Shown here: positions 15,809 to 25,245 of the stretch, one piece after another
Numbering within the stretch: position 1 is the stretch's first letter
Layout of the letters: each line of letters begins with the position of its first letter
Assembly (NCBI RefSeq): GCF_001724135.1
Contig: NZ_MEDS01000013.1
Coordinates: 1-61,466 of the forward strand
Length of the DNA: 61,466 bases
Source of the DNA: Comamonas sp. SCN 65-56
GTDB lineage: Bacteria; Pseudomonadota; Gammaproteobacteria; Burkholderiales; Burkholderiaceae_C
Direction: 5' to 3'
Notes under the pieces: generated by a model
Told to the model about the DNA's origin: nothing
The model's database searches: none
What the model saw: only the letters and a program-made list of their open reading frames with translations
Program-made: the position numbers and the translations under genes

Positions 15809-16444
15809 TCAGACCGGAAGCGGATCCAATGAGCGCCAAATATACCAACTCGCCACACTGCACCAGGGCGCCCAGGCCTGCGCCACCTCGCGGATTTCGC
15901 TGCGGCTCACCGCCTCGCCCGAGAAATAGTGGCGGCTGATGCCGCGCGCCAGGCCGACATCGTCCAGCGGCAGCACATTGGGCCGCGCCAGATGAAAGAT
16001 CAGCAGCATCTCCGCCGTCCAGCGGCCTACGCCACGGATGGCGGTGAGCTCGGCGATGATGGCCTCATCCTGCATCTGCGCCCAGTCCTGCACATGCAGG
16101 CGGCCGTCGCTGAAGTGCAGCGCCAGGTCGACCAGGTAATCCACCTTGCGCGCCGACAGGCCGACGGCGCGCATGTCGTCCACCTTGAGCAGCAGCACAC
16201 GCCCGGGCGTGACCTTGCGCGCGAGCGCGGCAAAGCGCTCCCAGATGCTGGAGGCCGCCGCCACCGAGACCTGCTGGCCGATGATGGAGCGCGCCAGCGT
16301 CGCAAAGGCGTCCGGCCGGGGCTGCAGCGCGGCGTTCTCGAACTGCGGAATCAGGCGGCGCAGCACTCGGTCTTTCCTGGCCAGGTGCTTGCAGGCATCC
16401 GGCCAGTAATCGGGTTGGGGGTTAACGGTTTTGATAGCTGTCAC
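15809..16444 (-). CDS. DNA-3-methyladenine glycosylase II family (AlkA-like, HhH-GPD)
   Basis: A 211-aa base-excision-repair glycosylase. The core has ARSIIGQQVSVAAA (about 51-64), the helix-hairpin-helix AIRGVGRWTAEM (135-146) and LPLDDVGL with catalytic Asp162, matching the LPDD of E. coli AlkA. It lacks AlkA's N-terminal domain, as the short bacterial forms do. The start is GTG 16444 with GGGATGAG about 6-8 bases upstream. That ribosome site, the GTG and the first codons (MTAIKT) all lie in a dispersed repeat copy, so the native start may have been replaced or extended. Confidence 0.87.
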   Translation of the reverse strand: MTAIKTVNPQPDYWPDACKHLARKDRVLRRLIPQFENAALQPRPDAFATLARSIIGQQVSVAAASSIWERFAALARKVTPGRVLLLKVDDMRAVGLSARKVDYLVDLALHFSDGRLHVQDWAQMQDEAIIAELTAIRGVGRWTAEMLLIFHLARPNVLPLDDVGLARGISRHYFSGEAVSRSEIREVAQAWAPWCSVASWYIWRSLDPLPV

Positions 16445-16486
16445 CGCTCATCCCATATGCGCCAGAGCCATGTTTTTATATGAAGT
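16428..16486. repeat. Dispersed ATAGCT/GCGC repeat, copy B (at the glycosylase start)
   Basis: TTTTGATAGCTGTCACCGC continues into CATATGCGCCAGAGCC and an AT-rich end, the same layout as the other copies. It fills the gap between cysS and the AlkA-like gene and supplies that gene's ribosome site and start codon. Confidence 0.6.
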
Positions 16487-16489
16487 CAT

Positions 16490-17866
16490 TCAAACCGCCT
16501 CCCACGTCGTGCCACCAGGCCCGTCCTTGAGCGCGATGCCTTGGGCCAGCAACTCCTGGCGGATGCGGTCGGCCTCGGCCCAGTTTTTGGCGGCTTTGGC
16601 GGCAGCCCGGGCGTCGATCCGCGCCGCAATCTGCGCCGCATCCAATGCGCTGCCGGCCTGCAGAAAGGCCTGCGGATCGCCCTGCAGCAAACCCAGCACG
16701 CTGCCCAGCGCCTTCAGCACGCCAGCGGCCTGCGCCGACCGGTTGCGGTTGACTTCGGCCGCCAGCTCAAACAGTACGGCCACCGCCTCGGGCGTGCCGA
16801 AGTCCTCGTCCATTGCTGCCTTGAAGCGCGCGGCATGGGGCTGCGCCCAGTCGAGCTCCACCGATGCGGGCGCCACCAGCGACAGCGCGGTGTACAGGCG
16901 CTTGAGCGCGGCGCGCGCATCGTCCAGGTGCACATCGCTGTAGTTCAGCGGACTGCGGTAGTGGCTGCGCACGACGAAGAAACGCACGGTCTCGGCATCG
17001 TAGACTTTGAGCACCTCACGGATGGTGAAGAAATTGCCCAGGCTTTTGGACATCTTCTCGTTGTCCACGTTGATGAAGCCGTTGTGCATCCAGACCTGGG
17101 CCAAGGGCTTGCCGGTGGCGCCCTCGCTCTGGGCGATTTCGTTCTCGTGGTGCGGGAAGGCCAGATCGGCGCCGCCGCCGTGGATGTCGAAACTCTCGCC
17201 CAGCAGCGCGCAGCCCATGGCCGAGCATTCGATATGCCAGCCGGGGCGCCCGGCACCCCAGGGGCTTTGCCACTTGACTTCGTCGGGCTCCTCGGGCTTG
17301 GCGGATTTCCACAGCACGAAATCCAGCGGATCGCGCTTGCCATCCTGCACCGCCACGCGTTCGCCGGCGTTGAGCTCATCGAGCGACTTGCCCGACAGCC
17401 TGCCGTAGCCCGGGAACTGGCGCACCGCGAAATTCACATCGCCGCCCTGCCCCGCCTGGTAGGCCAGGCCTTTGTGCTCAAGCTGGTCGATCATGCCCAG
17501 CATCTGCGGCACGTAGTCGGTGGCGCGCGGCTCGTGCGTCGGGCGCTGCACGCCCAGGGCGTCGGCATCCTGGTGCAGCGCGGCAATCATGCGGTCCGTC
17601 AGGCTGCGGATGCTCTCGCCGTTGTCCACCGCGCGGCGGATGATCTTGTCGTCGATGTCGGTGATGTTGCGCACATAGGTGACCTGGTAGCCCGAAGCGC
17701 GCAGCCAGCGCTGCACCACGTCGAAGGCGATCATGGAACGCGCATGGCCGAGGTGGCACAAGTCATAGACCGTCATGCCGCAGACATACATGCGAACATG
17801 GCCGGGTTGCAACGGCGCAAACGCTTGCACCGCACGCGCAAGCGTGCTGTAGATACGCAGACTCAT
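16490..17866 (-). CDS. cysS: Cysteinyl-tRNA synthetase
   Basis: A 458-aa class I aminoacyl-tRNA synthetase. YVCGMTVYD carries the first zinc ligand, followed by HLGHAR (HIGH motif), GWHIECSAM and [19 protein letters not shown] with further zinc ligands, and KMSKSLGN. Length and motif order are canonical. ATG 17866 (MSLRIYST) is the standard start; the open frame to 18019 runs across the promoter region of the divergent TPR gene and is not coding. Confidence 0.97.
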   Translation of the reverse strand: MSLRIYSTLARAVQAFAPLQPGHVRMYVCGMTVYDLCHLGHARSMIAFDVVQRWLRASGYQVTYVRNITDIDDKIIRRAVDNGESIRSLTDRMIAALHQDADALGVQRPTHEPRATDYVPQMLGMIDQLEHKGLAYQAGQGGDVNFAVRQFPGYGRLSGKSLDELNAGERVAVQDGKRDPLDFVLWKSAKPEEPDEVKWQSPWGAGRPGWHIECSAMGCALLGESFDIHGGGADLAFPHHENEIAQSEGATGKPLAQVWMHNGFINVDNEKMSKSLGNFFTIREVLKVYDAETVRFFVVRSHYRSPLNYSDVHLDDARAALKRLYTALSLVAPASVELDWAQPHAARFKAAMDEDFGTPEAVAVLFELAAEVNRNRSAQAAGVLKALGSVLGLLQGDPQAFLQAGSALDAAQIAARIDARAAAKAAKNWAEADRIRQELLAQGIALKDGPGGTTWEAV

Positions 17867-18008
17867 GGATGTGTGGACAAAGGCGCCGCCCGCGCCGGCC
17901 GGCGGGCCGGGAGACCCCCTCAGATAGAATCCGCCGCAGTATAAATCGCGGGTTCCGCGCATCTGTTTCGCGCAAGATTCCACGCACGCCTGCATCTGGA
18001 GAATCTCC

Positions 18009-19007
18009 ATGCCCTTCACCCGCTTCTCCTTCCATCGTTGTCTGCGGCTGGCGGCCGCCGCAGCGCTGCTGACCGCATCGGCGGCGCAGGCGGCCGACTA
18101 CGGCGACATCACCAGCCTGCTCAAGGCCGGCCAGCCCGCGCAGGCGCAGGTGCTGGTGGAGCAGCGCCTGGCGGCCACGCCCAAGGATCCGCAATTGATC
18201 TTCCTGCGCGGCGTGGCGCAGAGCGAAAGCAAGCAGACCAAGGCGGCGATCGAGACCTTCAACGAGCTCATCCGCGACTACCCCGAGCTGCCCGAGCCCT
18301 ACAACAACCTGGCCGTGCTCTATGCCCAGGACAACCAGCTCGACAAGGCGCGCGTGGCGCTGGAGATGGCGGTGCGCAGCAATCCGCGCTACGCCACCGC
18401 GCAGGAAAACCTGGGCGACATCTACGCACGCCTGGCCGCGCAGGCCTACAACCAGGCGCTGCAGCTCAATGCCAGCGCGGGCGATGGCACCAAGCGCAAG
18501 CTGGCGCTGATCCGCGAATTGTTCGACACCCCGGGCGCGGCACCGGCGAAATCCGGCGCAGCACCGGCCACCCCGGCCGCTGCTGCCAGCGCGGTGCCAG
18601 CCCCTGCGGCGGCGCGCAGCACCGAACCAGGCAGTGCTGCCGCCGTGCAGCCTGCCGCACCGGCACCCGACGCCCAGGCGGTGGCCAGAGCGATAGAGGC
18701 TTGGGCGCAGGCCTGGTCCGAGCGCGATGTGCCGCGCTTCCTGGACAGCTATGCCAGCGACTTTGCGCCGGAAAGCCCGCTCTCGCGCCAGACGTGGGAA
18801 GAACGCAAGCGCGCCCAGATCCGCAACAAATCCCACATCGACGTGCGGCTTTCCGACCTGCAGATCGACCTCCAGGGACAGCAGGCGGTGGCGCAATTCC
18901 ACCAGAGCTACCAGGGCGATGCGCTGCAGTTGCAAACGCGCAAGGAACTGGCGCTGGTGCAGCAGGCGGGAACCTGGAAGATCGCGCGGGAATCCATTCT
19001 TCGGTGA
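18009..19007 (+). CDS. Periplasmic TPR protein with C-terminal Cds6/NTF2-like domain
   Basis: A 332-aa exported protein. It has a signal peptide (cleavage near AAQAA-D, residue 29), about three TPR-type helix pairs (residues 35-165; [15 protein letters not shown] and [15 protein letters not shown] are clear), an Ala/Pro linker (about 180-222) and a C-terminal alpha+beta domain with [25 protein letters not shown], typical of the Cds6/NTF2-like domain found in L,D-transpeptidase-associated proteins. It may act as an envelope scaffold; this is inference. ATG 18009 has GGAGA upstream. A two-cyclophilin pair follows 78 bp later. Confidence 0.8.
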   Translation: MPFTRFSFHRCLRLAAAAALLTASAAQAADYGDITSLLKAGQPAQAQVLVEQRLAATPKDPQLIFLRGVAQSESKQTKAAIETFNELIRDYPELPEPYNNLAVLYAQDNQLDKARVALEMAVRSNPRYATAQENLGDIYARLAAQAYNQALQLNASAGDGTKRKLALIRELFDTPGAAPAKSGAAPATPAAAASAVPAPAAARSTEPGSAAAVQPAAPAPDAQAVARAIEAWAQAWSERDVPRFLDSYASDFAPESPLSRQTWEERKRAQIRNKSHIDVRLSDLQIDLQGQQAVAQFHQSYQGDALQLQTRKELALVQQAGTWKIARESILR

Positions 19008-19085
19008 CGCCCGCCGCCTGACGGCGCGACAACCGCCACCCCCTGCGCCTGCCATCGCCGGCGCTTTTTCATTGAGGACTATCCG

Positions 19086-19667
19086 ATGATTTCCAGACGA
19101 GCGGCCGCGCAGGCCATTCTCACCGGCGCGGCAGGTGCGCTGGGTCTGCCGCTGCAGGCCGCCGAACAGGGCACACCCAAAGTAAAACTCAAGACGAGCC
19201 TGGGCGATATCGTGGTCCAGCTGGACCCGGCCAAGGCGCGCAAGACGGTGGAAAATTTTCTGCAGTACGTCAAGGACAAACACTACGACGGCACGGTGTT
19301 TCACCGCGTCATCAACGGCTTCATGATCCAGGGCGGCGGCTTCACGCCCGACATGGCGCAAAAGCCCACACGCCCGCCGATCCCGCTGGAGGCGACCAAC
19401 GGCCTGAAGAACGACAAGTACACCATCGCCATGGCGCGCACCGGCGATCCGAATTCCGCCACCTCGCAGTTCTTCATCAACGTGAAGAACAACGACATGC
19501 TCAACGCCCCCAGCCCCGACGGCCACGGCTATGCGGTGTTCGGCCAGGTCATCGAGGGGCAGGATGTCGTTGACAAGATCAAGGCCGTCGCCACGGGCAA
19601 CAAAGGCCCGTACCAGAATGTGCCCACCACACCCGTGGTGATCGAATCCGCCACTGTTCTACCCTGA
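19086..19667 (+). CDS. ppiA: Periplasmic peptidyl-prolyl isomerase, cyclophilin type (PpiA)
   Basis: A 193-aa cyclophilin with an N-terminal export signal ([17 protein letters not shown] ... LQAA; the twin Arg hints at Tat but is not diagnostic). The core has [14 protein letters not shown] (active-site Arg and the FxxQ strand) and [17 protein letters not shown]. It should catalyse proline cis-trans isomerisation in the periplasm. A cytoplasmic paralogue starts 11 bp downstream, and the core sequences are very similar, pointing to a tandem duplication. Confidence 0.93.
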   Translation: MISRRAAAQAILTGAAGALGLPLQAAEQGTPKVKLKTSLGDIVVQLDPAKARKTVENFLQYVKDKHYDGTVFHRVINGFMIQGGGFTPDMAQKPTRPPIPLEATNGLKNDKYTIAMARTGDPNSATSQFFINVKNNDMLNAPSPDGHGYAVFGQVIEGQDVVDKIKAVATGNKGPYQNVPTTPVVIESATVLP

Positions 19668-19678
19668 GGAAATCCACC

Positions 19679-20206
19679 ATGAGCCACCCGCAAGTCCAGC
19701 TGAACATCACCATCCACGTGGCCGAAACCGCCACACCGGGCGTGATCGTGCTTGAGCTCGACACCGACAAGGCGCCCGAGTCCGCCGCCAACTTCCTCAC
19801 CTACGTGAACCAGGGCCACTACGACGGCACGATTTTTCACCGCGTGATCAAGAACTTCATGATCCAGGGCGGCGGCTTCACCGCCGACATGCAGCAAAAG
19901 CCCACCGGCACGCCGATCCAGAATGAGGCCGCCAACGGCCTGAAGAACGACAAATACACCATCGCCATGGCGCGCACCGGCGACCCGCACAGCGCCACCG
20001 CGCAGTTCTTCATCAACGTGGTGAACAACGACTTCCTCAACCACACCGCGCCTTCGGGTCAGGGCTGGGGCTATGCCGTATTCGGCAAGGTGGTGCAGGG
20101 CCAGGAGGTGGTGGACCAGATCAAGGGCGTGCGCACCACGCGCAAGGGCCACCACGACGACGTGCCGTTCGACAGCGTCGTGATCGACAAGGCCGTCGCG
20201 CTCTGA
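19679..20206 (+). CDS. ppiB: Cytoplasmic peptidyl-prolyl isomerase, cyclophilin type (PpiB)
   Basis: A 175-aa cyclophilin without a signal peptide. [31 protein letters not shown] and [13 protein letters not shown] are the conserved active-site segments. GAGGA lies about 9 bases before the ATG. It follows ppiA and precedes lpxH by 11 bp, as in other betaproteobacteria, so it is probably part of one ppiA-ppiB-lpxH-mtfA transcript. Confidence 0.95.
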   Translation: MSHPQVQLNITIHVAETATPGVIVLELDTDKAPESAANFLTYVNQGHYDGTIFHRVIKNFMIQGGGFTADMQQKPTGTPIQNEAANGLKNDKYTIAMARTGDPHSATAQFFINVVNNDFLNHTAPSGQGWGYAVFGKVVQGQEVVDQIKGVRTTRKGHHDDVPFDSVVIDKAVAL

Positions 20207-20217
20207 GAGGGTCTGGC

Positions 20218-20991
20218 ATGCCGCTGCCGCCCATCGCCGAACTTACGGCAGCGAGCGGCTGGCACGCCGTCGATTGCATCTCGGATCTGCACCTGGACGC
20301 GGCGCACCCGGCCACGCTGCAAGGGCTCGCCACTTACCTCGGCCATACCTCGGCCGATGCGGTCCTGATCCTCGGTGATCTGTTCGAGGTCTGGGTGGGC
20401 GACGATGCGATAGCCGAGCCGGGCAGCTTTGAAGCCGAGGTCTGCGCCCTGCTGCGCCAGGCCAGTCGCCAGCGCGCGCTGTATTTCATGCATGGCAACC
20501 GGGATTTCCTGGTGGGCGAGGGCTTCGCGCAGGCCACCGGCATCACCCTGCTGACCGACCCCACGCTATTCACGCTCGGTGGCCAGCGCTGGCTGCTGAG
20601 CCATGGCGATGCGCTGTGCCTCGATGATATGGATTACCAGCGTTTTCGCGCCATGGTGCGCGGCTCGGCGTGGCAAGCGCGCTTGCTCGCCCAGCCGCTG
20701 GCAGCGCGGCGCGCGCAGGCGCGCAGCATCCGCAGCGAAAGCGAGGCGCGCAAGCAATCGGGCGCGGCCTATGGCGATGTGGACAGCGCAGTGGCACTCG
20801 CCTGGCTGCGCGCGGCGCAGGCGCCCTGCCTCATCCACGGCCACACCCACCGTCCGGCCGACCACCTGCTCGCGCCCGGCATCACGCGCCTCGTGCTGTC
20901 CGACTGGGACCTGGACGCGGCCGAGCAGCGCGCCGAGGTATTGCGCCTGAGCGCGCAAGGCGCCACGCGGCTGCCCTTGGACCTGGCCTGA
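20218..20991 (+). CDS. lpxH: UDP-2,3-diacylglucosamine diphosphatase LpxH
   Basis: A 257-aa peripheral inner-membrane metallophosphoesterase that forms lipid X in lipid A synthesis. The metal ligands are visible in ISDLHLD (Asp23, His25), GDLFEVWVGDD (53-63), MHGNRDFLVG, LSHGD and HGHTHRP. Length and motif order fit LpxH. Its TGA is immediately followed by the GTG of mtfA with no gap. Confidence 0.94.
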   Translation: MPLPPIAELTAASGWHAVDCISDLHLDAAHPATLQGLATYLGHTSADAVLILGDLFEVWVGDDAIAEPGSFEAEVCALLRQASRQRALYFMHGNRDFLVGEGFAQATGITLLTDPTLFTLGGQRWLLSHGDALCLDDMDYQRFRAMVRGSAWQARLLAQPLAARRAQARSIRSESEARKQSGAAYGDVDSAVALAWLRAAQAPCLIHGHTHRPADHLLAPGITRLVLSDWDLDAAEQRAEVLRLSAQGATRLPLDLA

Positions 20992-21813
20992 GTGCGCTCC
21001 GTCCTCGCCCGCATTACCGCGCGCCTGCAAAGGCTGCTGGCGCCCGTGCCGGTGATCGCCGATGCCCTTTGGCTGCCGACGCTGGCGCACTACCCGTTTC
21101 TCGCGGCGCTGCCGCTGCAGGACCAGGCCAAGCTGCGCGCACTCGCGGCGCTCTTTCTGCGGCACAAGGAATTTGCCGGTGCGCACGGTCTCGTTGTGAC
21201 CGATGCGATGGCAGTGGCGATCGCTGCGCAGGCCTGCCTGCCGCTGCTGCACTGGGGTGAGGCGCGCGAGGCGCTGCGCTGGTACGCTGACTTCGTCGGC
21301 ATCGTCGTGCACCCGAGCGAGGCGCTGGCGCACCGCGAAACGGTGGACGCCGCAGGTGTGGTGCACCACTACAACGAACCCTTGCTCGGCGAAGCAATGG
21401 AGCATGGCCCGGTGATGCTGGTCTGGCCTGCGGTGCAAGAGGCCGGTCAGCGCGCCGCCAGCGTGGTGATCCACGAGTTCATGCACAAGATCGACATGCG
21501 CGCCGGGCATGCCAACGGCTGCCCGCCGCTGCCACCGAATTTCATGGGCAGTGGCAGCGCGCGCGCCGGTCGGCGCCTGTGGCGGCGCACCTGGACAGTG
21601 GCCTACGCGCGCTTTCGCGAGCAGGTCGCGATGGCCGAGCGCTTCGGCGGCGATTGGCCCTGGCTGGACGCCTACGGTGCCACCGCACCGGCCGAATTCT
21701 TCGCCGTCACCTGCGAAGCGTATTTCGTTGACCCGGCGGGGTTTGCGCGGGAATTCCCCACGCTCATGCCGCTGCTGAATGCGTTCTTTCGTCCGAATGC
21801 AGCATCCGGCTGA
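20992..21813 (+). CDS. mtfA: MtfA-family zinc peptidase (DUF980/M90)
   Basis: A 273-aa protein of the MtfA family, which in E. coli binds the Mlc repressor and has weak aminopeptidase activity. The HExxH zinc site is HEFMH (161-165), and a downstream AEFFAVTCEAYF segment supplies the likely third ligand Glu. The GTG start directly follows the lpxH stop, so translation is presumably coupled. With no glucose PTS permease in the window, a role outside Mlc control is possible. Confidence 0.88.
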   Translation: MRSVLARITARLQRLLAPVPVIADALWLPTLAHYPFLAALPLQDQAKLRALAALFLRHKEFAGAHGLVVTDAMAVAIAAQACLPLLHWGEAREALRWYADFVGIVVHPSEALAHRETVDAAGVVHHYNEPLLGEAMEHGPVMLVWPAVQEAGQRAASVVIHEFMHKIDMRAGHANGCPPLPPNFMGSGSARAGRRLWRRTWTVAYARFREQVAMAERFGGDWPWLDAYGATAPAEFFAVTCEAYFVDPAGFAREFPTLMPLLNAFFRPNAASG

Positions 21814-21819
21814 CGCGCG

Positions 21820-22713
21820 CTATGGCTTGGCCGCAGGCACCTTGGCAACGCTGGCGCGCACCTTGGCCAGCACGGCCTTGAGCCTGCGCTCGTTGCGCAA
21901 ACCCGCGCGCACCATGATTTTCTGCCCTGCCGAGAGCGCCTGCAGCTGCGGGTCCACATATTCATAGCGCACCCAGGGGCGCAGCGAAGGCACCTTCCCT
22001 TCGACCTGCACCAGATGCACCGCCACCGGCCCCTGCGGCTCGGGCGCTGCCAGCAGGTGATCAATGACAGCCACCAGCCGGTCGTTGAAATACTTGCCCG
22101 GGAAGCCGAGCTCTTCATAGGCCACCTGAAACAGCGGATAGAGCCGCGCGTACAGCCGCGCTGCGGCCGCCACCGGAACCCCTTCGGCAAACGCCACGAA
22201 GGCGTCGTAGCGCTGCGCATTGACGTCGGCGATCTGCTCGGCACCATCCACCTTCTGCACCGTGAAACGCCCTGGCATGGGGTGCACCGGCCAGATGCGG
22301 GCGGGCGCCTGCTCACGCGCGAGGTTGTCGACGGTCGCCACCACACGGCGCACAAAGCCGTCGATCTGCAGAAAGGAGCCCACCCGCTTGGCACCCAACA
22401 GCTCGGTCAAGGCCTTGCCGATTTCCGCATCGGCATCCGCAAGCGCCGGCAGCGCCGGTTGCGCGCCCTCGGGCTCCTCGATCGGGTTCTGCGGGGCTGC
22501 GGGTGACTGCGGCTGCGGCTCTTGAGGCTGCGGCGCCTGCACAACTGCTGCAGGCTGTTCAAGGGCTGCGGGCACCGCTGCTGGCGCCTGCCGCGCCTGC
22601 CACCAGTTCCAGCCGAACCCCGCTACCGCGAGCAGCAGAACCAGCGCCACCAGCCAGGCGCCAGCGCCGCGTTTGCGCGGTGGACGCAAATCTTTGGGAT
22701 CCTGGACGGGCAT
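21820..22713 (-). CDS. DUF3014-domain membrane-anchored protein
   Basis: A 297-aa protein: short basic cytoplasmic N-terminus, one membrane helix (about 18-40, WLVALVLLLAVAGFGWNWW), a Pro/Gln/Ala-rich periplasmic linker (45-90) and a folded domain with VGSFLQIDGFVRRVVATVDNLARE and YDAFVAFAEGV, the marks of DUF3014. The function is unknown for the family. ATG 22713 is preceded by GGAGG with 6-7 bases spacing, better than the GTG one codon earlier. It is convergent with mtfA, 6 bp apart. Confidence 0.82.
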   Translation of the reverse strand: MPVQDPKDLRPPRKRGAGAWLVALVLLLAVAGFGWNWWQARQAPAAVPAALEQPAAVVQAPQPQEPQPQSPAAPQNPIEEPEGAQPALPALADADAEIGKALTELLGAKRVGSFLQIDGFVRRVVATVDNLAREQAPARIWPVHPMPGRFTVQKVDGAEQIADVNAQRYDAFVAFAEGVPVAAAARLYARLYPLFQVAYEELGFPGKYFNDRLVAVIDHLLAAPEPQGPVAVHLVQVEGKVPSLRPWVRYEYVDPQLQALSAGQKIMVRAGLRNERRLKAVLAKVRASVAKVPAAKP

Positions 22714-22793
22714 CACCGACCTCCTTTCGCGCTCGCAAGCTTACAGCGTCGGCCTGACAGCGGGGGAAGACCCGCGGTCGCGGCCTTTGGCGC

Positions 22794-24158
22794 TCAAAGC
22801 ATCACCGTCTCGGCGTGCTCCGGCAGGTGCGCGCGCCAACGCAGTTCGCCACGCACCCGCTCGGCCAGTGCCTGTGCCGCACCCGGTTCGCCATGCACGA
22901 CGAACGCCTGCTGCGGCGCGCGCGGCAGGCGTGCGAGCCAGGCCAGCAGCTGCGCGCCGTCGGCATGCGCCGAGGCGCTGGCGAGCTGCACCACCTCGGC
23001 ACGTATCGCCACCTCACGCCCCAGCATGCGCACGCTGGTCTCGCCCGCCGCGATACGCGCGCCGCGCGTGCCGCCCGCCTGGTGGCCGGTGAGGATGATC
23101 ATGGCGCGGTGGTCGCCCGCGTGCAACGCCAGGTGGTGCAGCACGCGCCCGCCGGTCGCCATACCACTGGCCGAGAGAATCACGCGCGGGCCGTGCAGTC
23201 CGGCCAGCGCCTTGGATTCATCGACGCTTCGCACCAGGATCGTGCCACGCGCCATCGCGGCGAGCTGCTCGCGGCTCAGGCGATGGTCCTGCGGATGGCG
23301 CGCGAACAGTTCGGTGGTGTCGACCGCCATCGGGCTGTCCAGGTACACCGGCAGGCCGGCCGGCACCCGGCCCTGGCGCTTGAGCTCACTGATCGCGTGC
23401 AGCACCGTCTGCGCCCGTCCGACGGCGAACACCGGCACCACCGCCACGCCGCCGCGCGCGGCCAGGCGCGCGAGCGCGGGCGCCAGCTCGTCCATCACGC
23501 CGATCGCCCGATGCGCGCGGTCGCCGTAGGTCGATTCCACCAGCACCACGTCGGCTTCGGGCGGCGGCTCTGGCGCATGCATCAAGAGATCATCGGGCCG
23601 CCCCAGGTCGCCGGAAAACAGGATGTGCCGCCCGCCCACCTCCAGCAGGATGCTGGCCGCGCCCAGGATGTGTCCGGCGCGCAGGAAGCGTGCGCGCCAG
23701 CCGGGCAGCGGCTCAAACGGCGCATGCCAACGCTCGGCATGCAGCAGACGCAGGCTGCGCAGCGCGTCCTGGCGGGTGTAGAGCGCCAACGCCGGGTCGT
23801 GCTTGCTCAGGCGGTGGCGGTTCAGATAGGCCGCCTCTTCCTCTTGCAGATGGCCGCTGTCGGGCAGCAAGATGGCGCACAGGTCGCGCGTGGCCTCGGT
23901 GCAATGCACGCGACCGGCGTAGCCATCGCGCGCCAAGAGCGGCAGATAGCCCGAATGATCGAGGTGCGCATGCGTGAGCAGCACCGCATCGATGGCGGCG
24001 GGGGCTACCGGCAGCGGCTGCCAGTTGCGCTCGCGCAGCAGCTTGTAGCCCTGAAACAGCCCGCAATCGACCAGCAACGCCTGAGCCCCGTGGCGCACCA
24101 GGTATTTGGAACCGGTGACGGTACCCGCACCGCCAAGAAAAGTGATGGAAACCGACAC
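22794..24158 (-). CDS. MBL-fold/beta-CASP RNA metallohydrolase
   Basis: A 454-aa metallo-beta-lactamase/beta-CASP enzyme of the YsH1/CPSF73-like bacterial group. The zinc motif is LTHAHLDHSGYLPLL; ILFSGDLGRP, LVESTYGDRAH, VPVFAVGRAQ, ILSASGMATGGRVLHH and a late SAHADGAQLL supply the beta-CASP motifs. A nuclease role on RNA is likely by family. GTG 24158 (protein VSVSITFLGGAGTV) is chosen because homology begins there; the open frame to 24401 runs into ung and looks random. Confidence 0.85.
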   Translation of the reverse strand: MSVSITFLGGAGTVTGSKYLVRHGAQALLVDCGLFQGYKLLRERNWQPLPVAPAAIDAVLLTHAHLDHSGYLPLLARDGYAGRVHCTEATRDLCAILLPDSGHLQEEEAAYLNRHRLSKHDPALALYTRQDALRSLRLLHAERWHAPFEPLPGWRARFLRAGHILGAASILLEVGGRHILFSGDLGRPDDLLMHAPEPPPEADVVLVESTYGDRAHRAIGVMDELAPALARLAARGGVAVVPVFAVGRAQTVLHAISELKRQGRVPAGLPVYLDSPMAVDTTELFARHPQDHRLSREQLAAMARGTILVRSVDESKALAGLHGPRVILSASGMATGGRVLHHLALHAGDHRAMIILTGHQAGGTRGARIAAGETSVRMLGREVAIRAEVVQLASASAHADGAQLLAWLARLPRAPQQAFVVHGEPGAAQALAERVRGELRWRAHLPEHAETVML

Positions 24159-24292
24159 GAGGTGGCAGCCCTGCGGCAAGGATGGAAAGCGCCATTGTCG
24201 CCATCGCCGGGGGCATGCCTGGCAAGGCCTTGAAAGAAACCAACGGCACACTGTCGTTTTGGAATCACGCCACGCAGGTTCGTTCAACCACT

Positions 24293-24997
24293 TCAGTAGC
24301 CGTGCTGCTGCCGGAAGGCCTGCGCCTGGCCAAAGTGCCCGCAGCCGATGAAGGGCACGGGGGGGCGCAGCGCGGAAAGGGGCGAAGGGTGGTTGGCGCA
24401 AAGCACGAGGTGGCCGCGGTCTGCGGGTATCAGCGCGCGCTTGGCCTGCGCGTGGCTGCCCCAGAGCATGAAGACGACGGGGCGCCCGCCTTCGGCGACA
24501 TGTCGGATCACTGCGTCGGTAAGCTGCTCCCAGCCCTTGCCCGCATGGCTGGCGGGCTGGCCCTCCTCCACTGTCAGGCAGGTGTTGAGCAAGAGCACGC
24601 CGTGGCTGGCCCAGTGCGCCAGGGAGCCGCCGGGTACGGGGAAGGCTGGCCAGGGCGTGCCCAGATCGCGCTGCAGTTCCTTGAAGATGTTGCGCAGCGA
24701 GGGCGGCAGGGCCACGCCCGGGGCGACGGAAAACGCCAGCCCTTCGGCCTGCCCGCGACCATGGTAGGGGTCCTGCCCGAGGATGACCACGCGCACCGCT
24801 TCAGGCCCGGTGAGTTGCAAGGCACGCAGCGGCTGGGGCGGGAAGATGATCGCGCCAGCGGCCAGGCGCTGACCAAGAAACTCCAGCAAGCTCCGCCCGC
24901 GCTCGCCCTCGAAGAACGCGCGCACCAGCGCTATCCAACCGTCTGCGACTGGCCAGTCAGCGGCTTGGGCGGACATCAACTGGGCAGGAGCGAACAT
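24293..24997 (-). CDS. ung: Uracil-DNA glycosylase
   Basis: A 234-aa family 1 uracil-DNA glycosylase for base excision repair. GQDPYHG (catalytic Asp76) and the Leu-loop HPSPLS with catalytic His are both present, along with LLLNTCLTVE and VFMLWGSHAQ. Length fits the family. It lies between the metallohydrolase gene (134 bp downstream) and a 248-bp non-coding stretch toward hemN. Confidence 0.96.
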   Translation of the reverse strand: MFAPAQLMSAQAADWPVADGWIALVRAFFEGERGRSLLEFLGQRLAAGAIIFPPQPLRALQLTGPEAVRVVILGQDPYHGRGQAEGLAFSVAPGVALPPSLRNIFKELQRDLGTPWPAFPVPGGSLAHWASHGVLLLNTCLTVEEGQPASHAGKGWEQLTDAVIRHVAEGGRPVVFMLWGSHAQAKRALIPADRGHLVLCANHPSPLSALRPPVPFIGCGHFGQAQAFRQQHGY

Positions 24998-25020
24998 GGG
25001 GATCGATTATCAAACAAAAA

Positions 25021-25074
25021 CCGGTATAGCGCATATTTGGCAAGCGCTATAAGCTATGATTTTTGAAATCATTG
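25021..25074. repeat. Dispersed ATAGCT/GCGC repeat, copy C (intergenic)
   Basis: On the minus strand TTTCAAAAATCATAGCTTATA precedes GCGCTTG and ATGCGCTATACCGG, matching the other copies. It lies 24 bp upstream of ung. The rest of the 24998-25245 gap holds a short ACGACTTTGTCGT hairpin and no credible gene. Confidence 0.6.
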
Positions 25075-25245
25075 CACTGCTGTACGGGCAGCGTTGCGCC
25101 TGTGCAATCCGAAGCGGTGCAAACCGGAGCCAACCTGGTCTGCCGAGGTGGCAAAACCACGACTTGCCTGGGATTCATACGACTTTGTCGTCAAACGCAT
25201 GACTGCGTTGGTTCGCCTTGTCCTACGCTTGAATGCACCGCCGAA

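Noticed and set aside
17763..19526. 587-aa open frame opposite the TPR and ppiA genes
   Set aside because: Overlaps three real genes and has shadow composition; no domain recognisable.
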